A DNA stretch of 64,000 nucleotides from Porphyra umbilicalis. Its lineage: Eukaryota; Rhodophyta; Bangiophyceae; Bangiales; Bangiaceae. A program made the position numbers and the translations under genes. Of this stretch, positions 1 to 12,630 are shown piece by piece; positions within the stretch are counted from its first letter, which is position 1; the number at the start of each line of letters is the position of its first letter. The stretch spans positions 41,630 through 105,629 of the forward strand of contig KV919039.1 of assembly GCA_002049455.2 (NCBI GenBank), in the 5' to 3' direction. The notes beneath the pieces are model-generated. The model saw nothing but the letters and a program-made list of their open reading frames with translations, was not told the origin of the DNA and made no database searches.

Positions 1-518
1 CACGCCCCAGTCGCCAAAGGTCGGGGAGGGGGGGGAGGTGGGTGCCCCGCGGACGGCGGGGAGCAGCGCCGCTGCCGCCGCGGCTGCCGCGGCGAGCGCA
101 GGCCACCTCAGACGCCAGGGGGGCATGGCGCCGCCACACCGCCGGCCGGGACGGCCAGCAGCGGCCGTGGAGGGTCGGGGGGGGAAGGGAAACAAAGACC
201 GCGGCGGTGGGGGTCGTCGTCGGTTGCGTCGGGCCTTGGCGCCAACAAACAAAAAAGAATAAAGGGCAGCACGGGACGTCGACCAAAAGGGCGAGACCCA
301 AATTGACAACAGACGATGTGCCGCAGAAAGACTTGCCAGCGCCGTAGGAGACGGCGCGTTCCTCGCTCGCACGCCGGCCGCGGCCGGCTGGGTGGTGTGC
401 AGCAGACACCGCTCGACAAGGAGGACCAGCGTCCCCTGCGCTCCCCACCCAAACGCCGCGCCGTGCGGTCGGGCAAGGCGGCTGCCTGCGACCGTTACAG
501 TATGGGCCTGCCAGCCGC
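1..518. other. GC-rich flank without a supported gene
   Basis: Ala/Gly/Arg-rich frames are open on both strands, but none shows a recognisable domain. An AATAAA at about 256-261 could be the polyadenylation signal of a gene entering from the left, since frame 1 stays open from the window edge to about 300. That is not enough to call a gene. Confidence 0.3.
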
Positions 519-526
519 GTCGACAG

Positions 527-1665
527 TAGGGATGGGCAAGTGATTAATTGGAATCGGGTATAAATCGATTAATCGGGCCGAAAAAAAAGATCGACAGAAT
601 ATCGATTTAGGAGTCGAGAAATCGGGGCAACCGATTTTCAAAAAAATATGAGAATATAAATATTACCGGAGCACATAATTGACACCACTTCGGACTCAGA
701 CCACCAGACTTAGCCGTCATCGGTCACTTCAGAGCTGGTGGCTCGCCGAGCTGACGCTTGGCAACCGCTGGTTGCTCTCGCTCATTCGTGCGAGGATACG
801 TAACGCGATGCGGCCAGAATGCTGTGGGATGGTTCCATCGGGCACTGAAGTCTGGGTGCAGCGTTGACAGCTTGTCTTCGAACCCCTACACCGTCCGTAC
901 ACAGGCTCTCGTCACCGACTGCGGTTCCCTCCACTACCCCACGACTTTCTTGAAGCGCATCACGGGTTCATGCCTGACGTCCAACACCCCTGACCATGTC
1001 GACGCTGTCTGTGCCGCCCGAGTCGAGCCAGGCCGCCACAGTGCCCAGCGCTGGCCCCTCTGCCCAGTGCGCTGGCGGCCTTTCCCATGCACAAGAATCA
1101 GACTGGCGGTCGGGCGACGGTTTCCGGTGGGGGCCAGTGCCTATGGTGAAGAAGAGGAGTTCTGTCTATGCGTACTTCGGCATCGAGTACAAGGACCCAC
1201 GGGGAGTGATGGTCGTGTTATATAGATAAGCACGCTCTCGGACCTAACGCGGTTGAACGCCAATGGTGCACGCCAGAGGGAGGCGCCGAGAAGCGACGGG
1301 GGGGTGCGGGGGAGGCGCCGAGAGGCAAGGCTGGGAGCGGGGGAGGCGCCGAAGAGCAAGGCGGGGAGCGGGGGTGACTCAGAAGAGCAAGGCAGGGTGC
1401 TGGGGACCCGAAGAAAGGAACGACCGGGACCAGCGCGAGGGTGTTGCTGGACATGCACGAATGGGTGGACGATTACGCGTACCGTCGATAACTACGAGAG
1501 CAACAGTCAAAGACAAGTGCCTGCAGAGTCACCTCCATCCACCTGTTTTCCGCTGCGTGCAAGCCTCGCTGGCGGCAGGTGAAAAAATCGATTTGAAATC
1601 GATCATCGGTTGTGACTGAAGCCCAATTTATCGATTTAGCCCAGCCAACCGATTGCCCACCCCTA
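527..1665. mobile_element. Non-autonomous hAT-type element with 8-bp target duplication
   Basis: The left end reads TAGGGATGGGCAA and the reverse complement of the right end reads TAGGGGTGGGCAA (12 of 13 match). The element is flanked by identical 8-bp copies GTCGACAG at 519-526 and 1666-1673. An 8-bp duplication with C/TAGGG-type ends is the hAT signature. Both ends carry many ATCGATT/AATCGATT subterminal motifs, as hAT transposase-binding regions often do. The 1139-bp interior encodes no transposase and has degenerate GGGGAGGCGCCGA-type tandem repeats at about 1275-1390, so the element must have been mobilised in trans. The perfect duplication points to a fairly recent insertion. Confidence 0.87.
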
Positions 1666-1692
1666 GTCGACAGCTTTGACCACCAACGGACC

Positions 1693-1741
1693 GCGCTTTG
1701 GGCCCCCTCGCGACATCATGTCGCGAGGGGGCCCAAAGCGC
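1693..1741. repeat. Perfect 24-bp inverted repeat with 1-nt centre
   Basis: The left arm 1693-1716 and right arm 1718-1741 are exact reverse complements around a single C. The arms are GC-rich and centred on GCGACATCATGTCGC. It begins 19 bp after the target duplication of the upstream hAT element. It could be a hairpin MITE remnant or a protein-binding palindrome. No coding sequence is involved. Confidence 0.9.
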
Positions 1742-2700
1742 TGACATGATGTCAAGATTGGCAGCTGGGCGCATGTAAGAACCCAGACGTCTGACCCGTT
1801 GCCGTCAGCCGGCGGCCAGGCCATAGAATCGAATGACAATTTCACCACCCATTTTAAGTACGCACATGCACTGTATTTGATCCCTCCCCCACGCCCAGTT
1901 AAGGGCGAACATTAGGATGCAGACACGTTGCAGCCTTACAGCGTACACGTGAAACTTGTACCATCTCCACGGTACCAAGAGGCGTACACATAAGAAGCGC
2001 AAAAAGCAGGTAAAAAGCAGATACTTCTTTTACTGATGGTGACGTACAATGATAGAGAAGCTTGTGGTGCACAATGCTGCGTGGTTTGTAACCCACTTTC
2101 GACGTCCTCGTTTTCTTGTAGCTGCTGCTCTTCTCACGCTACATCTGATGAGAAGATTGTCCCACCTTGACGCATTGATGTCACCTCGTTCCCCACGTCC
2201 AGTTAGCACTGGGTGGTTTATCTCGTAGTGCATGTGGTTGGCTGGTCTCTTAAATTCTCTCTGACTATTGGCCGAAGCGGCAGATGTCAGCATTGACCTG
2301 CTGAGATTGCCGTCCCACCACGATGTTTCACAACCCTTGAGACTCGGCCGCCTCCGTAGACCCCTCTGATGGGCCATGTTGCGACGTGGCACACTGAAAT
2401 CAAAATATGTCCAGGACGTCTTCAGCGGACGCTGCTAAAGATGGGTGACTGACTGATGCCTCTCCGACCCTTCGGCGGGATCGCACCTCTCTTACGAGGC
2501 ATTTCATACCCAGTGTGCTGTCAAGAGAGGTGGTGTTGGGTGGCGTGCATGCAGACGCGGGTTACTACCAGAGTATTAGTGGCGTCACGAGCAATGTAGT
2601 GGGTCTTACGCCTGGTTTCGACTGGGGGCGAAGGCAGAGCGGTGCCACAATGTTGAATCAGGCAAGATAAGCAACTGACTCGCGACTACCTCTTCGTTGA
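1742..2700. other. No gene seen
   Basis: The stretch is moderately AT-richer than its surroundings. Only short overlapping frames without recognisable domains are present, and no terminal repeats or tandem structure were found. Confidence 0.4.
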
Positions 2701-5413
2701 CTATCCTACTGCGACGCCACACGCGCTAAAAATTTTCTTCACCGTCCGATCGCCCTCCTTAAATACCGCTTTGGCCCATTGCCGCCCCTCCTTGATCGCC
2801 TGTTCTACAGTGGCCACGCACTGCGGCTCACTGCCCCTTGTCTTGTTCTCTCTCTTTCGCTTGTCACCGCTCTTTCGCGCCCTTCGTGCGCCCTCTCTCG
2901 CGGGTTTGCGCGCCGTCGGTCGCACCAGGTTAGCATCGCTCGCCTCTCTCGCCACAGCCATAGCCCGAACGAGATTGGCACAGGAGCCCACTTCCGTCTC
3001 CACGGTGTACTTGGCAGTATTCTGATTAAGGAATCCATGCCGAGACTCCACCGCCTGCTCCCCATACAGCGCAATACTGCCAAAGCGCTCAAGAAAGTCG
3101 GGGGCGTGGTGCAACACGATGTGGGGTTTCGGCGACACCGAAACCCAGGGGAAGCCGCGCTTCATCAGTTGCACAAAGTCACGTGCATTAGCTCGAAGCT
3201 GGCGTACCTCATTGGCTTCCACCAATGCCGCCCGGCTCATTTTCCGCCCCAGCCGGCCCCACAGGATCCACAGGCGATTGTAGGCTTGGTGGTGCCGCTC
3301 TGGGACTAAGCCCAGAATAGTGCGACACACCACGTCACTAGCGGCCGCAATCGTGCGGCAGTCTCGTCCAATGAAGACCCCGCCATGGTAGGGGGCAGGG
3401 CTAACACGTACGGCGCAGCGTAACGTCTCTGCAAGGGAGTAGGCAAATACCTTGCCGTCGGTACCTCTGCGACACGAGATGACCAACTCCACGGCTAGCT
3501 GCAACAGTCGAAGCGTAATTCCGAGCAACAGGTGCAGGGGAAGCGGAGCAATCTGCCGCGGATCAATCGTGAAGAGGGGGGGGCGAACGATTGACAGGTG
3601 GTCCACTTGGGACAAATCGGCGATCCGCTGGCCCGGCTCGGCGGCTGGCGCGCCAGCAGCCATCATTCGCACCAAATGAGCAGCCATTCGGGGATGCGAA
3701 GGCCTTAACGTGTCCACATCGTGCAATGTGCCGACAACGCTGTCCAGGGCAGCATTAGCCGCGCTTGGGGAACTTGTTCTCAGGCAATTGAGGCGTGCAT
3801 TGTGGCACTCGGCCCCTTGTGCCCGTGCATCGTGCATAGCGTAGTCCCCAGAGAGGAATAGCCGCACTGCACGCCGCACGCCGTCGACGACCACGCCCTC
3901 GCGCACGAGCTGCCGATCTTGCTCGAGGTGCGTCCCCAGCATCTGAGACACCTCCTCGTACTTGTCCGTCGTCGCCGGGCACACCGCCACCAGGATAATG
4001 TTCCCCAACCTTTGCGGCAGGTGCTGTTTGATGGCCCCCAAAACGATCTTCACCGAGCTGGGTGAGCCCCCTTTGTCCACCGCGAGGGTCCGATGTACAT
4101 CTTTCACGCTCGCAGGGGGAGCGGCGGCGCTGGGCGTCGTCGGTGGGGCGGGGCTCGTACTCGACGGTCTGCAAGATAGGCTGCAGATTCTCGTCTAGTA
4201 ATAGCCGCTCCACAAAGGAGTTAGATGCCGACAGCGCCGCGAGCTTCTCCTGCGCCGCAGCCTTAACGTCGACCAAATGGGCACCGCTGGATGTCACGAT
4301 GACGCGCTTCGCTGGGAGCCGAGCCAGCCGCTCGCAACACGCCCGTAGGGCGGGAACACTCGCGAGACCGACTCGTGACCCATCCAGCCCCATGCGGACC
4401 CCGTTGAATGCCGTCGGGCTAACGCCGTACCACAAAATAAGCCCGAGCTGCTGCTTGGGGCTTGCCGTAATAGGCGCGAACGGAGCTAAGCGGCTGCCCA
4501 CTGGGCATCCGTCGCTTCCAATGTTGACGTTGATTGAACCAGCAGTGACCGCACCACTGAACTTGGCCCCAAAAGCGTCCGTCAACAAATTTAAGCCGTT
4601 GGCTAAGCTTTTGTACATCTGGCTCCTCTGCACGAAAGTCTTGCGAGGGGTGACCTTGCGTTTGTAGACAGTCTCACGCCCATTGGCCAGCGGTACGCGA
4701 ATCTCGGGTGGAGTGCCGCCGCGTACAAACAAGGAGTTGGCGACGGCCTGCAGCACAGGCCCATCCCGGTCACTCAACCACGCCCGACGGTGTAAGGCCT
4801 CCAGGAAACTAGTGCAGGTCTGGGGTTGCGCTGGCGCGCCAGCGCAGACCACGAGTGCTGTCAGCAGACGCACGCGCAGGTCAGCCGCCTTACACGTGAC
4901 CAGCGCTGCCCAGTATGTGGCACGCTCTAGCGCCCTCTCGAGATACGAGAGGCGCTCTCGAAGGGCACAACAAGCTTGGCATTCCCCATCAATTGGCGTC
5001 GTAGTCTTGTGAGCAGCCGAATCAGCACCCAAACCACGATCCCGAGATGCAGTTGGGGCGGCCGGTTGCAATAGAGGCGCCACTAGCGACGCTTGGGCTC
5101 GTCTGCAACCGGCTCCTGCTGCTCTGGCAGCTCCGCAGGGCTTAAATCGTTTGTTCCTGAAATAGCAGCGGTCGCAAATACCGAGGGGCACGCCAGAGCC
5201 GTCCATACCGGCCGACACCTTGCACTTAACGTCTGGTAGTGTGCTGACAGAGTCGAAGAGGGCGCTGTCAATGTTACCCTGTGCCCACTCGCGCCACTCC
5301 TGCAAACCATGACATGGCGTTAGGAACATGTGGTTGCAGCCAGTGCAGCTGTACGCCCATGCAGCCTTCGGAAAGGCCATTCTCACGTCTGAGACCGAGA
5401 CGCTGTTGAGCAA
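2701..5413 (-). pseudogene. Transposase-like protein, broken by a frameshift
   Basis: Two minus-strand frames form one protein of roughly 900 residues. The first (5413 to about 4160) starts with paired cysteines (CTGC near residue 24, CDRC near residue 80), then a coiled-coil-like leucine segment, then a segment with IGSDG and a GLDGS motif. The second frame continues without an upstream stop from about 4180 to 2701. The two overlap with continuous sense around 4100-4180, which implies a 1-nt indel there. The second part ends with HIVLHHAPDF..., YGEQAVESRHGF and a Lys/Arg-rich tail. The H...E-Q-x2-E-S-x-H block resembles the C-terminal part of RNase H-fold transposases found widely in eukaryotic TEs, but I do not recognise the superfamily. 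No terminal repeats were located. A host gene is possible but less likely. Confidence 0.55.
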
Positions 5414-7003
5414 TCAAGGTACAGCAGAAAAAGCGAAACAGATACATGGCGCCAGAAGCGTTAGATTGTGTGGATTACATAACGTGCAGTTGAGTGCACT
5501 AAGTGCTGCGTCCTGCTCAAGGGAGCAGCGCCACTGCTCATTGCACATTACGCACGCTGGGAAGTAATTGTACCTCTGGAGGGTGCGCTTGATCCCCATC
5601 TTCAAAATTCTGGAAGTACTGCCTCCTGCGAACAGAGGAGTGTCTACTGGCGGCAAGGCAAGGAATCAACAGTGCGCCCAATACTGCGCAGGAAGGAGTG
5701 CTTGTGTCAGAATCAACTACATGACATATATACAGCTGCACGGACGGCAGACGAGCGAAGCAAGAAGGATCGACCGAAGCTTAATCAGGCTGCAGATACG
5801 AGGATATCAGCATGCATAAGTGGAATGGCACTGACATACCGTGATGCAAGGCCAAGGCCCACTGGAAGCGCAGGACACGAGACTGGTCACGGATCTGTTG
5901 GACATGGTTTTGCAGGCGACCACTGTCAACAGTCTTTGATCCGTGTAGGGCACAGCTTCAAGAGAGAGTCGAATTCTCGACGCCGTCGGCCCGCGAATAG
6001 AAGGGCGGTATCAATTGGGATGACAACCGCGCTCAACAGCTCAGAAACGCCGGGGGTCAAACCCTTGTCACAGTGTCGCAATCCTTGCCAATAAGGCGTC
6101 GCGACAGCGACCCTCTTCTCCACTCAGAAAGCTCCACGTCGTGCATTTATTTTCGTAGAGTTCTGTAATGCTGCAAGTACTATGAGACTGGTTAACTGGC
6201 CGTGTCCCCATCCGTATCATTGAACCCAAGCTACTACCCCCCACGTGTTTCGATCACAGGCTCATCCAAAAAAGAAAACCACCCAGAGTCATCATAGTGC
6301 TCAACATGGCCTGGTCTGCAACGAGCGTGATCGCGATCCAGCTTGCTCCAGATCGACGCGATTCGCACGGTTCAGCAGGTAAACTTTCGATATGACGCAT
6401 ATTGGAAAATTAACGTGTGCTGTGAATGCCCCGAGACGCCCTAATCCGCCTGCTGCCAGCTACGGTTGGGACACGTCTTCAGAAAGCCGGTTCCAACCGC
6501 TGGACAAATGAAAAGTGTCTGACACCTACCAATCTGGCCAATGAATGGCCGGTAAGCCTAACGTCTATCCCATTCAATTTGACACCTGCTGTTTTGGACC
6601 CCATCGTTGGCGTGCTTGCTGCAAACGGTTTCAAATTTTGTAGTGACATTCGATGACGGGATCCGCGTGAGCACACCAAAAATCACGTCGAGAAGCGCAG
6701 TTCATCGGCCGCTGTGGTGTGTACACCTCCGGCGGCATCGATCTGGTCACACCGATATCGTCCGTTCCGGACCATCTCACATTTGGTCGAATCCGACTCG
6801 AGCTTGATCCCAACTTGAGGGGCTACTTTACGCAGATTTAACAGAGACAAGAGATCAACACGCGATGGTCGCGCGACCACATTCCAGGATCTTCGATGCC
6901 GGAAGCGTCGCGCATCGTAAATTGAAGCGCTGGCGCCAAGCAAGCCGTCTTGACATGCTAAAATCTGTGACTCCCTCAAAACATTTCCCTGTCAACGCCC
7001 AAA
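5414..7003. other. No gene seen
   Basis: The stretch has mixed composition and only short overlapping frames. No domain, tandem repeat or convincing element boundary was recognised. Confidence 0.35.
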
Positions 7004-7360
7004 TCAAAGCATGCCCACGCCGACAAAGTCACATTCACTCCGCGTCCTCCTCATCCACGTCCCCCTCATCCTCCCCATCCTCCTCACTGGAGCTACAACC
7101 GTCCACACCCGGTTCCCCGACAAGGGCCGAGTATCGGCATACTCCCCGTGCGCGATACGGAGAACCGTGCCGCGGCTCAGCCCAGTCGCCGCCGCCGTGC
7201 GGTCGACGGGCTGCTCCAGCATCTCTGCGGCATGGTCTTCACGTTCTGATGCATAAAAGGCACGCAGCCTACCAACAAGAAGCACAACATCGAATGTGAT
7301 GAGGCGCACCGCGCGCACGCGCGTGCGCGGCATCCGCGCAACCGCACGCGTGGTCGGCAT
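7004..7360 (-). pseudogene. Possible N-terminal HTH remnant of a transposase
   Basis: A 118-codon minus-strand frame contains a helix-turn-helix-like segment, roughly AATGLSRGTVLRI, after an Arg-rich start. It then dissolves into low-complexity sequence encoded by TCCTCC-rich DNA. HTH segments of this type open Tc1/mariner-like transposases. Support comes from the adjacent repeat at 7335-7615, which is also found on the upstream side of the Tc1/mariner-like transposase at 20-21 kb. No catalytic domain follows, so the assignment is weak. Confidence 0.28.
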
Positions 7361-7615
7361 TGCGACTCACTGCGCAATGTAGAACAACTACGTAGCCACG
7401 GTCCCGATGAGGGAAGTATCCCACCGCTGTCGCCCCAAGAACGTGCCCCCTGTAGGATCACCCGATCCGGGAAGAGAGGCCGCCAAAGGTACAACACCAA
7501 AGGGCACCGTTTACTAGCCGGCGACGACAGTGCCTCCCACCGTCGTCGCCCTTCGTCCTAAAAGGGCGGAAATTATTGCGTGGGCCCAATTCCCCGAATG
7601 GAAATTGGCCCGCGG
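7335..7615. repeat. Dispersed repeat S, copy 1, with three stem-loops
   Basis: This segment is homologous in direct orientation to 21730-21997. The best-conserved core is 7505-7568. It holds stem-loop 1 at 7522-7548 (CGACGAC...GTCGTCG), stem-loop 2 at 7547-7568 (CCCTT/AAGGG) and stem-loop 3 at 7578-7615 (TGGGCCCAATT paired with AATTGGCCCG). In both copies the repeat lies upstream of a minus-strand transposase-like frame, so it may be the 5' terminal region of that transposon family. Confidence 0.65.
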
Positions 7616-10600
7616 CGCCGACCAATCAATGCAACTAAATACACTACAAGACAAGTCCCCCAATGCGGTAAGTGCAGACGAGGGGGATCGCGGCCGCCGG
7701 GCAGCGCCTGACGCGGCGGCCCCTGGCGTTGCCACGCGGTGGCGCGCGCGCGCCACATAACTGCCACGCCCAGCGGTGCCCTGACAGCCGTCCGCCCCTG
7801 GCCCGGGCGTCCGCGCCCCCTGACAGCTGCCCAGGCCTCGCCGAGGAGCCACCGAAGAAGGCGTGGCCGGCGTGCAGTCCCCCTCGCCGCTTTCCACCCG
7901 CGGGCCGCGTCCACCCAGCCCCCTCTGGGGGCTGTCAGCACCACTCCCCGCCGGGGTTGCTACACGCAAGGCAACACCAAGAGCACTCAGACGCCTGCAG
8001 ATTGGGGGTCGGGGGCGCAGGGGGGCGTGGAGGGTAGGAGCTTTGGGAGAAAGTGCGGGGCGGAGGGGCGCGCGGGGTACCAGAAGGGCACGACACAGTC
8101 GGGGGCGGCCGTGGCGCGAGTCGCAGCGCACGGGCTCAGTCGGCCACAGCAGCCCGCAGTGTGCAAGGCTGGGGCAAAGAAAGCGCGCGCGCGCAAAGCT
8201 CCTGATTGCCCAGGCTCGCCGACCTCGGATAAAAAACGCGCACTTGGCGGATCAAGAAAGATTTAAAGTAGCCCCACAGTTCGAATGGATAATTTTTAAT
8301 CATTGCAGTTTTTTGGTGCTTCTTCGCTACGACCGTCTTGGCAGGCCTCTGCAGACCTTCATGTCAGCTGAAGTACCGCGACCACTGGCCAGTATGATTC
8401 GATTGGATATAGGGACATCGGCTGAAGGCCAAATTCCTTGTTGGTGTCATTTCTCGTCGGGTAGGGACGGCAGGAAGCCCCCAGAGAGAGGTTTGTGCTG
8501 TGTACAGGCACGATGATGAGACGTCTCTCGAATGCCTATGTTTTCCATTGTTTGAAACAAGGATGTTGAGTGGGTCTCTATTGCGCACGAGAAATCCGCT
8601 TGCAAAAAGCTGTTGATGCGGCCGAGCGATGGCCAGGCAAGAAAACTCCTCTTCTCGGGGGTCTACTAGAATGGGATAGACTCTTTCATGTCCGACTCAG
8701 GGGTGTCTTAACTAGGCGTTCAGCCAGATTTCTGATGGCCACCCCGAGCCTGGGCGTGTCACGCTGGCGGCCCCCCGCCGCGGCGGCGCGGCCGCGCCGC
8801 GTGCGGTATCATCCAGCACGCGCATGCGCTGTCCCCGCTGCCGCCGCCAGCGGCCCCGTCGGCCACTTCGCGGTCGGTCAGGCGGAGCCACCCCCTTTCG
8901 CAGGCTTGCGGCTGACGCCTTGATGCTGCCGCCACCGCCCGCGGATGAGAGGTAGCCCGGGCCCTTTGTGGCCGATCGTCCGTGGCCGGCCGCGGCTCCC
9001 GGCCGGCACTGGCCGAGCCGTCCCAGACGTCCCATGGTGGATCGACTTGCACTCCCTCGTGGCCCCCGCCGCTGGTCAATCCCCGTTGCTCGTCGGGCTG
9101 CGGTGGAAACGGGTCGACGCAGCCGTCGCCGCTGCGGTGTTGGCGCCCCAACGCTTGCACAGTGCCGGCGCGGCTCCTCCCAGTCGCCCCGGCTAGCGGG
9201 ATGTCGCCGGCACACCGATCCAGGCCGACGACCGCGCGGTGGGGTGCCTGCTACTCGACCCTCCTCGACGGACCCCTCCTCAATGGACCCCGCCCTTGCA
9301 GTGTTGCCGGCGGTGGAGGTTCTCGCCCGGCGCTCCCTGTCGCCATCGCCGCGCCAGCCGCGCGCGGCGGCGCCGCACCCCACGGCGCGACGCACGGCGG
9401 TGAAAGCGGGGGCGCTCGAGCACCTCCGCGTCGGAGCCGCGTCGATGGCCGGGGGGGGAGCGCGTGCGGGGGCCCCCCCTGAGTCTTGTCGCCGCCGCCC
9501 GCCGTCGAGGCGCCGCCGCGCCCGGCCGCGCCGCCGGCCCGCCCCGCGCAGCGGCGATGCGGGGCGGACGACCTCCTTTTTGGCGCAGATCATGCCACGT
9601 GGGTATTGATACGCCAGCATTTTTCAAGGAAATAGGCGAATAATCTAGGACAGATCAGCAACCAATCGATCAGATCGCTGCTCTGTCGCAGATTGATTAC
9701 AGTTGATCGAACGCGTGCGCGGTCTCCACCGGTGGACAGGTTGCACGCCCAGTCAAGCCTGCCTCAAGCGGCTCTTTTCGATTTCTGGACACTCCATTGG
9801 GTGGCACAACCGACTGATGCCTTCGATTGGCTGGTACGGCGGTTGTCGGCTGAGTTCAGGTTCTCTCCACTTCTTCCCCTCCACAACGCTCAGGCCCGTT
9901 CGCAGTTGCAAACCGTGTGACGGTGTAACGGCGTGACGGCGGTATATATCTATGTTATAAAGCGGGGTATGATAGTCAATCGGCGGACTCCCGGCGGACT
10001 GGTATGATTAGCGGAAATCCACATTGGTCCGACGACCGCGCGCCGACGTCGCGGGGTAGAAAAGGGGCCTCTGGAGCCTCTGCACGCGAGGGGCGGGGCC
10101 GCGCCACTCGGTCGCTCGCCAGCGACCCGACGACCGCCTGTGCGGCCCCTCGGCCGGTGCGGTCGTGGCCCGACCGTTGCTCGCGCGGGACGCAGCCAGC
10201 AGCACTGCGGCCACGCTTCCGCGTGCCACGGCTCGGCCACTGGTCAGCGGCGGCGCTGTCGCCGACCGCCAGCACAGCACGGTGTGGGCCCGGACCGAGC
10301 GCCGCCGTCGCCGCGCAGGCGCAAGTTGTCAGACACCGCCTTTGCGGGAGCGTGTGCATCTGGGTGCGGCTGCACACGGTCGTCGGGTGGCGGGTGGGGG
10401 GGGGGAGCGGCGGGGCGCGACGCCGTCGGGTGCTGCTGGTGTGCGCGCAGGGGGGTGGCACACGCACACCACCAAGGGCACCACACACGGCGCACCCAAC
10501 CCCATGACCGACTGATGTGCACTCCTCAACTCCAATAGGCTCCTCCCCTGGCCAGCCCGGGGGTGGGTGGGGGGCGAGAGGTGGATCGTCTGCGAAGGCC

Positions 10601-10955
10601 TTTAACGATTCTCTGCAGAATATATTCACACGAGGTACCCACCCAAGCGTATTCGACTGGCGACGTGAGGTGATGGCATGCTCATGAGGTGCGTGCATGC
10701 CTGATGAGGTGCTGAGGCGTCATTGCTTTTAGCTTAAATCCTGCGCTCTTTCGGAAACCCGTACCATTTTCTGGGAAAAAAATCTTGAGGGGAGCCGCGC
10801 GGGGCCCGCGGAGAATCTGCCGATCCGCGGCTCCTTTCGCCACTGGGGTGTTGCAAGCGATGCTAGGCTCGGGCCCGGACTCGATCGGCGCACACTCCCA
10901 GCCGCACACGGCAGCCTGCGCGTGCCTGTGTGGGCGAGTGTGGGTTGCCGGCCGG
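7616..10955. other. GC-rich and mixed DNA without a supported gene
   Basis: Long Arg/Pro/Ala-rich frames occur on both strands, for example minus 8712-9620 and minus 9976-10698. They overlap each other in several frames and contain no recognisable domain, which is expected from very GC-rich DNA with few stop codons. No element boundaries were recognised. Confidence 0.35.
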
Positions 10956-11012
10956 CGGCCGGGGGGGGGCGGGCCGTCTGGTGCGCCAGACGGCCCACCC
11001 CCCCCCCGGCCG
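10956..11012. repeat. GC-rich hairpin
   Basis: The arm 10956-10981 (CGGCC, G-run, GGGCCGTCTGG) pairs with 10986-11012 around a TGCG loop. The inner 11 bp pair perfectly, followed by a C/A mismatch, a G-run opposite a C-run, and CGGCC/GGCCG. Such a strong stem could stall polymerases. No transcript is evident. Confidence 0.75.
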
Positions 11013-12133
11013 CACCGCTTCGCGCGCGTGTGTGTGCCGCGTGCTGAGCGGTGATGCGAACTGCCACCGCTCAGATTTTGGCTCAGGAGGGTATCCAACA
11101 GGGGCGGGGGGGGGGGTGGGGGCCGCCGACCGGCCCACCGACCAACCTCCTCGCTGCAATGCGTTGCAGCAGCAACAGCGAGCAGCTGGGGCGGGTGAGC
11201 GAGGCAGCGTCAACAAATGGCACCACCGCTGCCGGTCGGCCGCCTCTCCCCCCCGATCGGCCGCGTTTGCAGACTCTTCTGGTCTCGGCCGCTGTTCCCC
11301 CCGCGGCGCCGCCGTTGTGTTCGTCCAATTGTGTCGCCTTGGCGCTTCGCTCCCGACCTCCTCTGGCGCGGGTGACTTCCGTGGCTCCGCGGTCTGTCGG
11401 CGCACTCTTTTTTTGTGGACCGAACCTCTGCTCGGTGGACCTCGCTTCCTGCTGCCGTCCCCACGCTTCGCTCAGACGGTGTGTTGCCGCGGCCGCCCGG
11501 CGTGTTCGTACCCCCCCCGCCCCCCTGGCCCAACGATGCCCCCCCAGCCGCCGCCCACGGCATCTGGCTCTGGCTGTGCCCTTCCCCACCTGCGCAGGGG
11601 TGAAAATCCGGGGGTGGGACACGAACGACGTTTTACCATGTGGAAAGGTCAGACCGACATGTGGGGCTTCGGCAGGACGCCAAAACGCACACACATTGAC
11701 ATGGTTTTGTGGTGGCTCTTGTCGGTTACAGTTCGGGAGTCGACCCACGGAATATCAGCACATGGAATCTTGAACAGAGAGGCCGACAGTGCAAAACAGC
11801 CAATCAACGCTTTGTCACAAAGCTGATGATGGCCAATGAGAGCTATAAATATTCCTTCTGACGTCGCGCCATCATCTCCACTGGGCCAACATGTTTGGAG
11901 AGCACCCTCGTCTTCTCGCCTTACTGTTGGGAGATATCCCCATACGCAACAGGGCGCCCACAAAGCAGCCGTCGCCTCCACATGCCTCTGTGGACGGACG
12001 CTGAGGCTGTTCCACATGGCTTTGTGAAGCGCACTTCCTTTCCACTTGGGCGGCCAGACTCGGCGCAATGCTCATCCTCTCGTTGAGACGCTTCTGGCTG
12101 TGTGAAGACATCCAACCCCAGAAGACAAGAAGT
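11013..12133. other. No gene seen
   Basis: This is GC-rich to mixed sequence. A 298-codon plus-strand frame at 10930-11826 has no domain and overlaps equally long frames on the other strand. Confidence 0.35.
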
Positions 12134-12630
12134 ACAGTCGTTCCACAAGAAGCCTAGCACTCCTCCGGGATCAATAGTGCCCTCGACATCTCACAAGTGC
12201 CTCTTTTGCGATGCAACGCTCTCAATTTAGGAAAGGCACTTTCAAAAATCCCTTAAAAGTGACTAATCCACGATTCCAGGAGACGCCCAGCGGTCCCGGG
12301 AGACCCTCTCCTCAGGGACTTGAGATACCTGAAACAGGCTGTCGGGGACAGCCGACGCCGCGCCCGGCTTTGGCGTTCGTGGCAGGTCCATTGCAGACAT
12401 GGCTTCAGAATGTCGCCCGCGTTCACACGTGGTGGGCACTACCGCGCAGGCCGGCAAAATGCTGCCTCGAAAGTTCCCGCGGCTCTGCGCCCTCATTGGC
12501 GCGAGGGTCTAGGAGGCACTGCCCACTTTGACGGTGATCTGGTGGACCAATGAGAAAGCGCCAGAGCGTCTCTATTGAAGAAGGGCCCTTCAATAGATAC
12601 CCCACTTGTCACCGGCTCACGGACAGCGTG
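12134..12630 (+). repeat. Dispersed repeat R, copy 1
   Basis: It begins with ACAGTCGTTCCACAAGAAGC and includes ACCAATGAG and a GGGCCCTTCAATAGAT block near 12585. The same blocks occur in the same order, inverted, at 39590-40067. The first 60 bp occur again at 15091-15150. No protein is apparent. The conserved edge near 12134 in all three copies suggests an element terminus. Confidence 0.65.

Noticed and set aside
8712-9620. 302-codon minus-strand frame
   Set aside because: Arg/Gly/Ala-rich, overlapped by open plus frames, no domain. Long stop-free frames are expected at this GC content.
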